Below, one piece after another: positions 1-6,826 of a stretch of 11,104 nt of DNA. A model generated the notes under the pieces. The model did not search any database, was not told where the DNA came from, and was given only the letters and a program-made list of their open reading frames with translations. This stretch comes from an uncultured Propionibacteriaceae bacterium. Its GTDB lineage: Bacteria; Actinomycetota; Actinomycetes; Propionibacteriales; Propionibacteriaceae. The stretch spans positions 1 through 11,104 of the forward strand of contig CAKZJI010000376.1 of NCBI GenBank assembly GCA_936941515.1, given 5' to 3'. The position numbers were made by a program, and so were the translations under genes. How positions within the stretch are numbered: the stretch's first letter is position 1; each line of letters opens with the position of its first letter.

Positions 1-429
1 CACTTCTTCCTTGACCGAGCGGTACAGCTTGATGCTCTCGAAGAAAAACACCGGGTCAGGGTCGGCGATGGCGGCCAGCAGCAGCCCCTTGGCGTCACTA
101 GGCGTGCTGGGAATCACCACTTTCACGCCGGGCGTGTGCGCCAGAATCGCTTCGGGGCTGTCGGCGTGCTGCTCGGGCGTGTGGACGCCGCCGCCATACG
201 GGGCGCGGACGACCATCGGCAGGTGGTAGCGGCTGCGGGTGCGGTGGCGGTAACGCCCCAGGTGCGAGAGAATCTGATCCAGGGCCGGGTACAGGAAGCC
301 CGCGAACTGAATCTCCGCCACCGGTTTCAGGCCTGCCAGGCCCATGCCGATGCCCATGCCCACGATTCCGGCTTCCGCCAGCGGCGTGTCGAACACGCGC
401 TCCACGCCGTGCCGGGCCTGCAGGCCGTC
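1..429 (-). CDS. 2-oxoacid dehydrogenase E1 beta subunit, internal fragment (fused in frame to purM)
   Basis: This is an internal part of the beta subunit of a thiamine-diphosphate E1 component (pyruvate or branched-chain 2-oxoacid dehydrogenase type), which decarboxylates a 2-oxoacid and passes the acyl group to E2. The minus-strand frame shows [14 protein letters not shown], then [18 protein letters not shown], then [18 protein letters not shown] and [18 protein letters not shown], in the order expected for the family. About 138 residues are present. The N-terminal third is missing and the frame runs off the window edge without a stop. It has no start codon or ribosome site of its own: the frame is continuous with purM, and the change from PurM-like to E1-like sequence falls at 415-429. 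An E1 beta domain has no known role joined to PurM, and PurM loses its C-terminal part here, so I infer a chimeric join. Pyruvate versus branched-chain specificity cannot be told from this piece. Confidence 0.75.
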
Positions 430-1218
430 GGGAATCACGCGGGCCAGGTTGTTGGCCAGTCCCCCGCCGGTGATGTGGCTGAGGGCGTGGCACTCGACGT
501 CACGGATGAGGGCCAGCACATCCAGGGCGTAAACCCTGGTGGGGGTCAGCAGCTCCTCTCCGAGAGTACGACCCAGCTCCGGGATATGGCGCTCCAGCGA
601 CCACCCGGCCTGCTCCAGCAGCACGTGCCGCACCAGCGAGTAGCCATTCGAATGCAGCCCAGAGGCCGCCATGCCCAGCACCACGTCACCGGCTTCGACG
701 CGCTCCGGGCCGAGGATCGCGTCACGCTCCACCACCCCGGTGGTCGCCCCGGCGACATCGTACTCGTCGGGGCCGAGGAGGCCGGGATGCTCGGCGGTCT
801 CCCCTCCCACGAGGGAGCAGCCAGCCACGACGCAGGCCTCGGCGATGCCGGAGACGATGGCTGCGATCCGCTCCGGCACCACCTTCCCGCAGGCGATGTA
901 GTCGGTGACGAACAGCGGCTCGGCACCACAAACCACGAGATCATCGACGAGCATGCCGACCAGGTCGAATCCGATGGTGTCATGGCGGTCGAGGGCCTGC
1001 GCAATCGCGACCTTCGTGCCCACCCCGTCGGTGGAGGTGGCCAGCACCGGATGGGCGTAGCCCTTGAGTGCCGATGCGTCAAAGAACCCGGCGAAGCCCC
1101 CGAGCCCTCCCAGCACCTCGGGGCGACGGGCGCGGGCCACGGATGCCCTCATGAGTTCGACGGCGCGGTCGCCGGCCTCGATGTCGACTCCGGCGGCGGC
1201 GTATGCGGACTGACTCAT
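415..1218 (-). CDS. purM: Phosphoribosylformylglycinamidine cyclo-ligase (AIR synthetase), C-terminally truncated
   Basis: PurM closes FGAM to aminoimidazole ribonucleotide using ATP, step 5 of cytosolic IMP synthesis. The protein begins [16 protein letters not shown]. It shows [15 protein letters not shown] (DGVGTK at residues 64-69), the loop GGETAEHPG (138-146), [15 protein letters not shown] (187-200) and [16 protein letters not shown] (248-263), all family hallmarks. The ATG at 1218 overlaps the purF stop (ATGA), so the two are translationally coupled in a purF-purM unit. PurM is usually about 340-360 residues, but here recognisable PurM sequence stops near residue 268 (DGLQA) and becomes an E1 beta dehydrogenase sequence in the same frame. 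The missing part is most of the C-terminal half of the AIRS C domain, so this reading could not give a normal enzyme. A chimeric DNA join is likelier than a real gene fusion. Identity of the PurM part is secure. Confidence 0.93.
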
Positions 1219-2678
1219 TTCTCCTCCAGATGCAGCAGTTCAGCCTGTCCCCTGGGGACGGCTATGGGATAGCGGCCGTCGAAACAGGCACGGCACAGAC
1301 TGGAGGCGGGACGCCCGGTGGCCTCGGTCAGAGCATCGAGGGATATGTAGCCCAGGGAGTCCGCTCCCAGGGAGCGGCGGATCTCCTCGACGCTCAGGCC
1401 GGGGGCGATCAGCTCGGCGCGGGTGGCAAAGTCGATGCCGTAGAAGCAGGGCCACTCCACGGGAGGAGAGGAGATGCGCACATGCACCTCCCTGGCCCCA
1501 GCCTCACGGAGCATGCGCACCAGGGCCCGTTGGGTGTTGCCGCGGACGATCGAGTCATCGACCACCACGAGCCGCTTGCCCGCTATGACCTCCTTGAGCG
1601 GGTTCAGCTTCAGCCGAATGCCGAGTTGCCGGATGGTCTGGCTGGGCTGGATGAAGGTGCGCCCCACATAGGCGTTCTTCACCAGACCTAGGCCGAAGGG
1701 AATGTCGGAGGCCTCCGCATAGCCGACGGCCGACGGCGTCCCGGAGTCGGGGGTGGGGATGACCAGGTCCGCGTCGACGGGGTGGTCACGGGCCAGGATG
1801 CGGCCGATCTCCACGCGGGTGGCGTGAACGCTGCGGCCGGCGATGGTGGTGTCGGGTCGGGCCAGGTAGACGTATTCGAAGAGGCAGCCCTTGGGGTGGG
1901 CCTCAGCGAATCGTCGGCTGCGCAACCCGGCGTCGTCAATGGCGATGAACTCACCGGGCTCGACCTCCCGGACGAAACTGGCCCCGACGATGTCCAGGGC
2001 CGCGGTCTCGGAGGCGACGACCCAGCCGGTGGCGAGCCGCCCAAGCACCAGGGGCCGCACGCCCTGCGGGTCACGGGCGGCGAACAGCGTCGTCTCGTTG
2101 ATGAACGTCAGGCAGAAGGCCCCACGGAGCCGGGGAAGCACACGCATGGCGACCTCCTCGATGGGCTCATCTCCGAAGGCTGACATCAAGGCAGTCACCA
2201 GCGAGGTGTCGTTGGTGGAGTCCATGGTCTTCTTCTCAGGCACCCGCAGGCTGGGGTCGAGCTCACGCAGCCACTCCGCCAGCTCGTCAGTGTTGGTGAG
2301 GTTGCCGTTGTGGGCCAGGGCCAGGCCTCCGGTGTGGGTGGCGCGGAACGTCGGCTGGGCGTTGTGCCACACGGATGCGCCCGTCGTGGAGTAGCGGGTG
2401 TGGCCGATGCCGAGCCTGCCACGCAGCGAGGTCAAAGTGGCCTCGTCGAAGACCTGGGAGACCAGCCCCATGTCCTTGAACACCGTGATCCGCTCCCCCG
2501 TCGAGACGGCGATGCCGGCGGACTCCTGCCCGCGGTGTTGGAGCGCGAACAGCCCGTAGAAGGTCAGCTGGGCCACATCCTCGGATGGGGCGAACACCCC
2601 GAAGACGCCGCAGGCGTCCTTGGGGCCGTGGTCGATGGGATCAAGATCGAGCGAGAGTCGGCCATCGGGTCGGAGCAC
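1215..2678 (-). CDS. purF: Amidophosphoribosyltransferase (glutamine PRPP amidotransferase)
   Basis: PurF makes 5-phosphoribosylamine from PRPP and glutamine, the committed and feedback-regulated first step of purine synthesis. The protein is 487 residues, a normal length. A 22-residue propeptide precedes Cys23 in [11 protein letters not shown], the N-terminal nucleophile exposed by self-cleavage in this family. The glutaminase domain (about 23-250) contains [19 protein letters not shown] and [11 protein letters not shown]. The phosphoribosyltransferase domain has the PRPP loop [12 protein letters not shown] (about 371-382). Cysteines at 265 (PKGC), 411 (PC), 462 and 465 (CRAC) match the [4Fe-4S] ligands of the Bacillus subtilis type of PurF; the E. 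coli enzyme lacks this cluster. The start is GTG. The N-terminal pattern [17 protein letters not shown] is as I recall for actinobacterial PurF, and a -10 box lies six bases upstream, so no Shine-Dalgarno site is expected. It overlaps purM by 4 bp. Confidence 0.97.
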   Translation of the reverse strand: MLRPDGRLSLDLDPIDHGPKDACGVFGVFAPSEDVAQLTFYGLFALQHRGQESAGIAVSTGERITVFKDMGLVSQVFDEATLTSLRGRLGIGHTRYSTTGASVWHNAQPTFRATHTGGLALAHNGNLTNTDELAEWLRELDPSLRVPEKKTMDSTNDTSLVTALMSAFGDEPIEEVAMRVLPRLRGAFCLTFINETTLFAARDPQGVRPLVLGRLATGWVVASETAALDIVGASFVREVEPGEFIAIDDAGLRSRRFAEAHPKGCLFEYVYLARPDTTIAGRSVHATRVEIGRILARDHPVDADLVIPTPDSGTPSAVGYAEASDIPFGLGLVKNAYVGRTFIQPSQTIRQLGIRLKLNPLKEVIAGKRLVVVDDSIVRGNTQRALVRMLREAGAREVHVRISSPPVEWPCFYGIDFATRAELIAPGLSVEEIRRSLGADSLGYISLDALTEATGRPASSLCRACFDGRYPIAVPRGQAELLHLEEK

Positions 2679-2684
2679 GGCCTC

Positions 2685-2712
2685 AGCCTATCGCCTTCGC
2701 ACAGAGTCTCCA
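2685..2712 (-). promoter_or_regulatory. Probable leaderless promoter of purF-purM
   Basis: On the minus strand a -10 box TAGGCT (2690-2685) lies exactly six bases before the GTG start of purF, so transcription would begin at or within a base of the start codon. A weak -35 box TGGAGA (2712-2707, 4 of 6 to TTGACA) is 16 bases further upstream. No Shine-Dalgarno sequence precedes the GTG. Leaderless transcripts with TAnnnT boxes are common in actinobacteria. No PurR box or guanine riboswitch was recognised here. Confidence 0.5.
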
Positions 2713-2868
2713 GTCATTCCGCATCGTGCACAGTCACCATGGGCAGACGTGCGGCCTGAGCCCGCCGTTCAGAATCTCGGGGCGATGGTGTAGCGTGGAA
2801 GGCGAGATGATCCTCTCGCAGGGTCGCCGGGGACCAGGCCGGAACCGCCGACAAGTGTTCTCCATCGC

Positions 2869-2899
2869 GCGGCTCAACACCGGCCTGGTGTTGAGCCGC
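2869..2899. terminator. Perfect 13-bp hairpin downstream of the M20 peptidase gene
   Basis: The arms 2869-2881 (GCGGCTCAACACC) and 2887-2899 (GGTGTTGAGCCGC) are exact reverse complements around the 5-base loop GGCCT. The hairpin starts 48 bases after the stop codon of the minus-strand M20 gene and about 190 bases before the purF start, so termination of the M20 transcript is the simplest role. Neither side carries a T-tract, so it would be a tract-less actinobacterial-type terminator, or a structured RNA or DNA element. The octamer ACAAGTGT occurs on both sides (2851-2858 and 2900-2907). Confidence 0.5.
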
Positions 2900-2946
2900 A
2901 CAAGTGTGCCAGAGCGCTTGGGAACATCAAGCCATGATTGATAGCC

Positions 2947-4269
2947 CTACAGCTTCTCCAGCAGCAGGGTCTCCGCCAGGGCGGCCTTGGCCAGGTCCCG
3001 CAAGTCCACTGACTCGTCGATGCCGTGCATACGGGACGTCGGATCGGTGACCGCGGTCACCAGCACCAGGGCATCCGGATTGCGGTCCGCGAACTCGGCG
3101 ACGATCGGAATCGACGCCCCACAGCCGATTTCGACGACATCAGTGCCGAAGGCCTCCCGGAACGCAGCCCTCGCTGCGTCGGCCCGCTCCCCGTCGAGGG
3201 CAATCCGGCTGGGAGCCCCCGACTGCCCGGCGACGATGTCGACGTGCGCTCCCCACGGCGCGTTCCTGCGCAGATGGGCCTCCAGCGCCGCCGCGGCCGC
3301 CTCCGGGTCCTGCCCGGGGGCGAGGCGCACGCTGACTTTGGCCCGCGCCGACGGGATGAGGGTGTTGGAGGCTTCGGCGACGGGGGTGGCGTCAATGGCC
3401 AGCACAGAGACGGCAGGCCTGAACCACATTCGCTCCACCAGCGGACCATCGCCGAGCTGGGAGACCCCATCGAGCATCCCGGCCTCCTCCTGCAGTCGGT
3501 CAAGCGGGTATTCGAGATCAGGCCCCGGCCCGGAGACCAGCCCCTCAATCGCGACATTCCCGGCCTCGTCATGCAGCGTGGCCAGCATGCGACACAGCGC
3601 GGTCAGCGCATCGGGCGCGATCCCGCCGAACTGTCCCGAGTGCAGCCCATCAGCCAGGGTGGAGACGGTGACCTCGCAGTCGGCAACCCCCCTGAGTGAT
3701 GTGGTGAACGACGGCTTCCCCACCTCCCAGTTCACCGAGTCCGCGACGACGTACACATCAGCGGACAGCTCATCGCGGTAGCGGTCGAGCAGCACCGGCA
3801 TGGTCGGCGACCCAATCTCCTCCTCACCCTCAATGAACACCTTCACCCCGACGGGCGGCCTGCCGTCAAAGGCCCGCAGCGCCGCCAGATGCACGGCGAT
3901 CCCCCCCTTGTCGTCCGCCGACCCGCGGGCGTACAGCCTGCCGTCACGTTCTGTCGGCTCGAAGGCCGGGGAGGTCCACGCGGATGCATCGCCGATGGGC
4001 TGCACATCGTAGTGGGCGTAGAGCAGCACCGTGGGTGTGCCCTCAGGGCCTGGGAAATGCGCCCACACCGCAGGCTTGCCACCACCGTCGAGGAGCTTGA
4101 CCTCCGTAGCCCCGAGGTCGCGGAACAGATCGGCGACGGCATCCCCGCAGGCTGCGACGTCACCGTCGTGCTCCGGCATGGAGGAGATCGACGGGATGGC
4201 GATGAGCTTGTTCAGGTCGGCGATGGCGGAGGGAAACACCCTCTCGACGTTCCAGGCGAGATTGGTCAT
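2947..4269 (-). CDS. M20 family metallopeptidase (dipeptidase, carnosinase-like)
   Basis: This is a 440-residue cytosolic di-zinc dipeptidase of family M20, presumably hydrolysing small peptides. No signal peptide is visible. The metal site is complete: His86 and Asp88 in LLYAHYDVQP, the bridging Asp in GSADDKGG (119-120), catalytic and metal-binding Glu150/Glu151 in EGEEEIGSP, Asp177 in VVADS and His415 in MHGIDE. The dimerisation (lid) domain is about 195-310 and includes LHSG (His210), a conserved His that acts across the dimer in carnosinases. The layout fits the dipeptidases annotated as M20/M25/M40 family; exact substrate is unknown. The ATG at 4269 has no good ribosome site but has a TAnnnT box six bases upstream, suggesting leaderless expression. 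It lies 65 bases after malG on the same strand with the mal terminator between them, so it is probably its own unit. No link to maltose or purine metabolism is evident. Confidence 0.92.
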   Translation of the reverse strand: MTNLAWNVERVFPSAIADLNKLIAIPSISSMPEHDGDVAACGDAVADLFRDLGATEVKLLDGGGKPAVWAHFPGPEGTPTVLLYAHYDVQPIGDASAWTSPAFEPTERDGRLYARGSADDKGGIAVHLAALRAFDGRPPVGVKVFIEGEEEIGSPTMPVLLDRYRDELSADVYVVADSVNWEVGKPSFTTSLRGVADCEVTVSTLADGLHSGQFGGIAPDALTALCRMLATLHDEAGNVAIEGLVSGPGPDLEYPLDRLQEEAGMLDGVSQLGDGPLVERMWFRPAVSVLAIDATPVAEASNTLIPSARAKVSVRLAPGQDPEAAAAALEAHLRRNAPWGAHVDIVAGQSGAPSRIALDGERADAARAAFREAFGTDVVEIGCGASIPIVAEFADRNPDALVLVTAVTDPTSRMHGIDESVDLRDLAKAALAETLLLEKL

Positions 4270-4275
4270 GGAGCC

Positions 4276-4281
4276 ACTCTA
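4276..4281 (-). promoter_or_regulatory. Probable leaderless -10 box of the M20 peptidase gene
   Basis: The minus strand reads TAGAGT (4281-4276), then six bases, then ATG. This is the same TAnnnT-N6-start geometry as in front of purF. No -35 box is recognisable, because the sequence that would hold it is the arm of the mal terminator hairpin. Placement directly behind a terminator supports an independent promoter. Confidence 0.4.
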
Positions 4282-4292
4282 TTGAACAACGA

Positions 4293-4321
4293 AGGAGGCC
4301 TCCCCTCAGGGGCGGCCTCCT
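4293..4321 (-). terminator. Rho-independent terminator of the malEFG operon
   Basis: GGAGGCC (4294-4300) pairs with GGCCTCC (4314-4320), extended by one A-T pair at 4293/4321. One mismatch follows inward, then CCCC (4302-4305) pairs with GGGG (4309-4312) around a 3-base loop. On the minus strand it begins 13 bases after the malG stop and is followed by the T-rich run TTCGTTGTTC, consistent with intrinsic termination. Confidence 0.75.
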
Positions 4322-4334
4322 CTCCGGACGTCGT

Positions 4335-5201
4335 TCAGCCTTTGACTGCGCCCGCCGTCAGGCCGGAGACAATGTACTTCTGCAGGTACATGAACAGCAG
4401 GATGATCGGGATCGCCGCCACCACCGCACCCGCCGCGAAAAGCGACCACGGGGCGTTGCGCTCGTCGGAAGCCCACACGTACATGCCGACCGCCAGGGTG
4501 TAGTCCTCGGGACGCTGCAGCACGATCTTGGCCAGGATGAACTCGCCATAGCTGCTGACAAAGGACAGCAGCCCCACGATCACGAGGATCGGAGTGACCA
4601 GCCGCATGATGACTCCCCAGAAGATCTGCGCGTGCGTGGCCCCGTCGATGCGCGCTGCCTCGTCCAGTTCCCTCGGGATGGTGTTGAAGAATCCATAGAT
4701 CAGGAACGTATTGCCGCCCAGCGCGCCACCGAGATAGATGGCGATGAGCGCGACGCTGGAGTTGAGCCCGAGGATCGGGTAGATGTCACGCAGCATCAGC
4801 AGCAGCAGGAAGATGGCGACGAAGGCCAGCATCTGCGGGAACATCTGGACCAGCATCAGCGTTGTGAGCCCGCCCCGGCGACCTGCGAACCGGAACCGGC
4901 TGAAGGCGTAGGCGGCGGAGGCTGCCATCAGCACGGTGCCGACGGCGGTGGCGGTGCTGACCACGAAGGACTGCAGCATCCAGCGAGGGAAGTGGCTGCC
5001 GAACAAGGTGACGTAGTTCTCCAGCGAGACCTTGCTGAACAATCCACTGGATCCGGAGATCGTGCCGCCCGGGTTCAGCGACGCGGAGAGCACGTACAGC
5101 AGCGGGAAGACGCAGTAGAGCATCAGCACCACCGCCAGCACATGCTTCCAGCCCACCTCCCTCCACCAGCGGGCGCCCTTGAGGCTGACGTTGCCGTTCA
5201 T
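4335..5201 (-). CDS. malG: Maltose/maltodextrin ABC transporter permease MalG
   Basis: This is the smaller of two inner-membrane permeases of a carbohydrate ABC importer (288 residues). It has about six membrane segments (near 18-40, 76-100, 112-135, 147-169, 201-223 and 256-275). The EAA loop ELDEAARIDGATHAQIFWGV (178-197), which docks onto the ATPase, precedes the last two segments. NPGGTISG and the ending YIVSGLTAGAVKG match MalG-type proteins, whose C-terminal tail reaches into the ATPase dimer. I chose the ATG at 5201 because GAGGAGG (5215-5209) is seven bases upstream; a GTG one codon earlier (5204) is only four bases from it and would also be in frame. The ATG shares one base with the malF stop. 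It is last in the operon and followed by a hairpin terminator. The ATPase is not encoded in this window. Confidence 0.93.
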   Translation of the reverse strand: MNGNVSLKGARWWREVGWKHVLAVVLMLYCVFPLLYVLSASLNPGGTISGSSGLFSKVSLENYVTLFGSHFPRWMLQSFVVSTATAVGTVLMAASAAYAFSRFRFAGRRGGLTTLMLVQMFPQMLAFVAIFLLLLMLRDIYPILGLNSSVALIAIYLGGALGGNTFLIYGFFNTIPRELDEAARIDGATHAQIFWGVIMRLVTPILVIVGLLSFVSSYGEFILAKIVLQRPEDYTLAVGMYVWASDERNAPWSLFAAGAVVAAIPIILLFMYLQKYIVSGLTAGAVKG

Positions 5202-6772
5202 CACATAACCTCCTCAAGCTTGCGGGTCTGTCTGAAACCAAGCCAGGCGATGACGCCCACCACCAGGAAGATGAGGATGGACAGAGCCGATGCCAGTCCG
5301 TACTGCTTGGACCCCGACTCGAAGGCTATGGAGTAGACCATCGAGATCAGGATGTCGGTCTCGCCGATCAGCACAGGAGTGCCCGCGAAGTTCGGCCCCC
5401 CGCCAGTGAGCATGTAGATCAGCGAGAAGTTGTTGAAGTTGAACGCGAAGCTCGCGATCAGCAGCGGGGCCAGGGAGACCATGAGCATCGGCAGCGTGAC
5501 GCTGCGGAAACGCCGCCACGCCCCAGCGCCGTCCATGATGGCGGCCTCGGTCAGCTCGGATGGAATGGCCTGCAGCGCACCGGTGCTGATCAGGAACATG
5601 TAGGGGAAGCCCAGCCACAGGTTCACCCCAAGGATGGACAGCTTCGCCAGGTTTCCGTCGGTGAGCCAACCGATGCCTGCCTGGCCCAGCATCTGGTTGA
5701 TGATGCCGAAGTCCTTGTTGAGCATGCCCTTCCACGACAGGGCGGCGAGGAAGGCTGGGAAGGCATAGGGAAGCAGGAAGACCGCACGGTAGAGCGTGCG
5801 ACCCCGGACCCGTTTGTCGTTGTAGATCACGGCCAGAGCCAGACCGAGCGCAAATGTGGTGAACACCGACAAGGTGGCAAATGCGAAGGTCCACAGGGTG
5901 ATCTTGATGAAGGGTCCCGTCAGTCGGGAGTCGTCGAAGACCTCAGTGAAGTTCTTGGCCCCGACGAACACCCGCCATCCGGGCGTCAGCTGCGACCCGT
6001 CGTCGGCGACAAAGGCTCCGACGGACTCATCGGCGTGATAGACTTTGCCCCCGGAGTCTGTGAAGGTGTCAGCGGCCGCGTCGTAGGTCATGGCGGATTT
6101 GGCGACATATGCGAAGGAGGCGTTGTCGGTGCGCAGCCAACCATCGTCGGGGTTGTCGCTGAGGCTGACCCGCAGCGCCAGCACCGCATCCTGGCGAGCC
6201 TGCACATCCGCCAGCGTCAGCACGCTCCACCCTGGGACCCCAGTCACCTTGCCGCCGGTGACCACGGCATCCTTGGCCTCGGACAGGGGCTCACTCTGGG
6301 TTCCCACCTCAGCTCTGCCGTCACGGCTCACGGCGAATCCAAGCTCTCCATCCCGCTCAACGACGGTGACGGGGTAGGTGGCGGTTCCCTCCACCCTGCG
6401 GTCGGAGGCCTTGAGAATCTGGGTGATTGCCGGCTGCTTGGTGTCGTTGTGGCCATCTCCATAGTTGGTGAACGCCACCCAGGCAGTGGAGCCCATCACA
6501 TAGACCTGATACACCAGCAGGAACACCAGGCCCGGGAGCAGATATTTGGCGGGGATCGCTCGCTTCGAGAAGTAGACATAGTCAGCGACGAGCAACGTCA
6601 CGGCAAGGAAGATCAGCACAAACCACTGACGCTGGGCGACAGAGGTGAGGATCCCGTACAGGCCGAAGGCATTAACCAGGGCCATCAATACCAGTTTCAC
6701 GTAGAAACCGGGGCGCGTGTAGTCGCGGGCATGGGAAAGCCGCGGCTCAGAGGTACCAGTTTTCGCAGTCAT
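5201..6772 (-). CDS. malF: Maltose/maltodextrin ABC transporter permease MalF, with large extracytoplasmic P2 domain
   Basis: This is the larger permease of the maltodextrin importer, 523 residues from the chosen start, close to E. coli MalF (514). About eight membrane segments are visible: near 25-45, 48-68, 78-101, then after a long loop 290-316, 326-348, 376-402, 428-450 and 492-512. The loop at about 102-288 corresponds to the P2 domain that contacts MalE in the true MalF type; most other sugar permeases of this family lack it. The EAA loop ELTEAAIMDGAGAWRRFRSV (406-425) binds the ATPase. GGGPNFAGTPVLIGETDIL (457-475) is typical MalF. The ATG at 6772 has GGAAA close upstream. An in-frame GTG at 6808 would add 12 residues but lies in the loop of the malE-malF hairpin and has no ribosome site. 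The stop overlaps the start of malG. Confidence 0.94.
   Translation of the reverse strand: MTAKTGTSEPRLSHARDYTRPGFYVKLVLMALVNAFGLYGILTSVAQRQWFVLIFLAVTLLVADYVYFSKRAIPAKYLLPGLVFLLVYQVYVMGSTAWVAFTNYGDGHNDTKQPAITQILKASDRRVEGTATYPVTVVERDGELGFAVSRDGRAEVGTQSEPLSEAKDAVVTGGKVTGVPGWSVLTLADVQARQDAVLALRVSLSDNPDDGWLRTDNASFAYVAKSAMTYDAAADTFTDSGGKVYHADESVGAFVADDGSQLTPGWRVFVGAKNFTEVFDDSRLTGPFIKITLWTFAFATLSVFTTFALGLALAVIYNDKRVRGRTLYRAVFLLPYAFPAFLAALSWKGMLNKDFGIINQMLGQAGIGWLTDGNLAKLSILGVNLWLGFPYMFLISTGALQAIPSELTEAAIMDGAGAWRRFRSVTLPMLMVSLAPLLIASFAFNFNNFSLIYMLTGGGPNFAGTPVLIGETDILISMVYSIAFESGSKQYGLASALSILIFLVVGVIAWLGFRQTRKLEEVM
5209..5215 (-). promoter_or_regulatory. Strong ribosome binding site of malG
   Basis: The minus strand carries GAGGAGG inside the last codons of malF, seven bases before the ATG at 5201. 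It favours that ATG over the GTG at 5204 and allows malG initiation independent of, or coupled to, malF termination. Confidence 0.65.
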
Positions 6773-6793
6773 GTCGTTTCCATGACACTGAAA

Positions 6794-6817
6794 CCGCGCG
6801 GGCGTCACCCCGCGCGG
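6794..6817 (-). promoter_or_regulatory. Intercistronic hairpin between malE and malF
   Basis: A 9-bp G+C-only stem, CCGCGCGGG (6794-6802) with CCCGCGCGG (6809-6817), encloses a 6-base loop. It lies nine bases after the malE stop and about 20 bases before the malF ATG. On the mRNA it is followed by TTTCAGTGT, too short a U-run for full termination. It probably protects the malE 3' end or partly terminates, so that the binding protein is made in excess over the permeases, as intercistronic structure does in the E. coli mal operon. Confidence 0.55.
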
Positions 6818-6826
6818 CAGTTCAGC

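Noticed and set aside
1..1218. A genuine bifunctional PurM-E1 beta dehydrogenase fusion as a new enzyme
   Set aside because: Each partner is cut inside its conserved domain and the join falls on a short sequence that both genes plausibly share. The other end of the window shows the same kind of break.
136..1272. Long open frame on the plus strand opposite purM and the E1 fragment
   Set aside because: It is antisense to clearly conserved proteins and has low-complexity Gly/Ala/Arg/His-rich translation. It is a product of high GC content.
2807..2941. 44-codon plus-strand frame as a small protein gene
   Set aside because: It overlaps a perfect hairpin, its translation is Arg/Gly/Ser-rich with no pattern I know, and the upstream GGAAGG would lie before the predicted RNA start. 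Kept only as part of a possible RNA finding.
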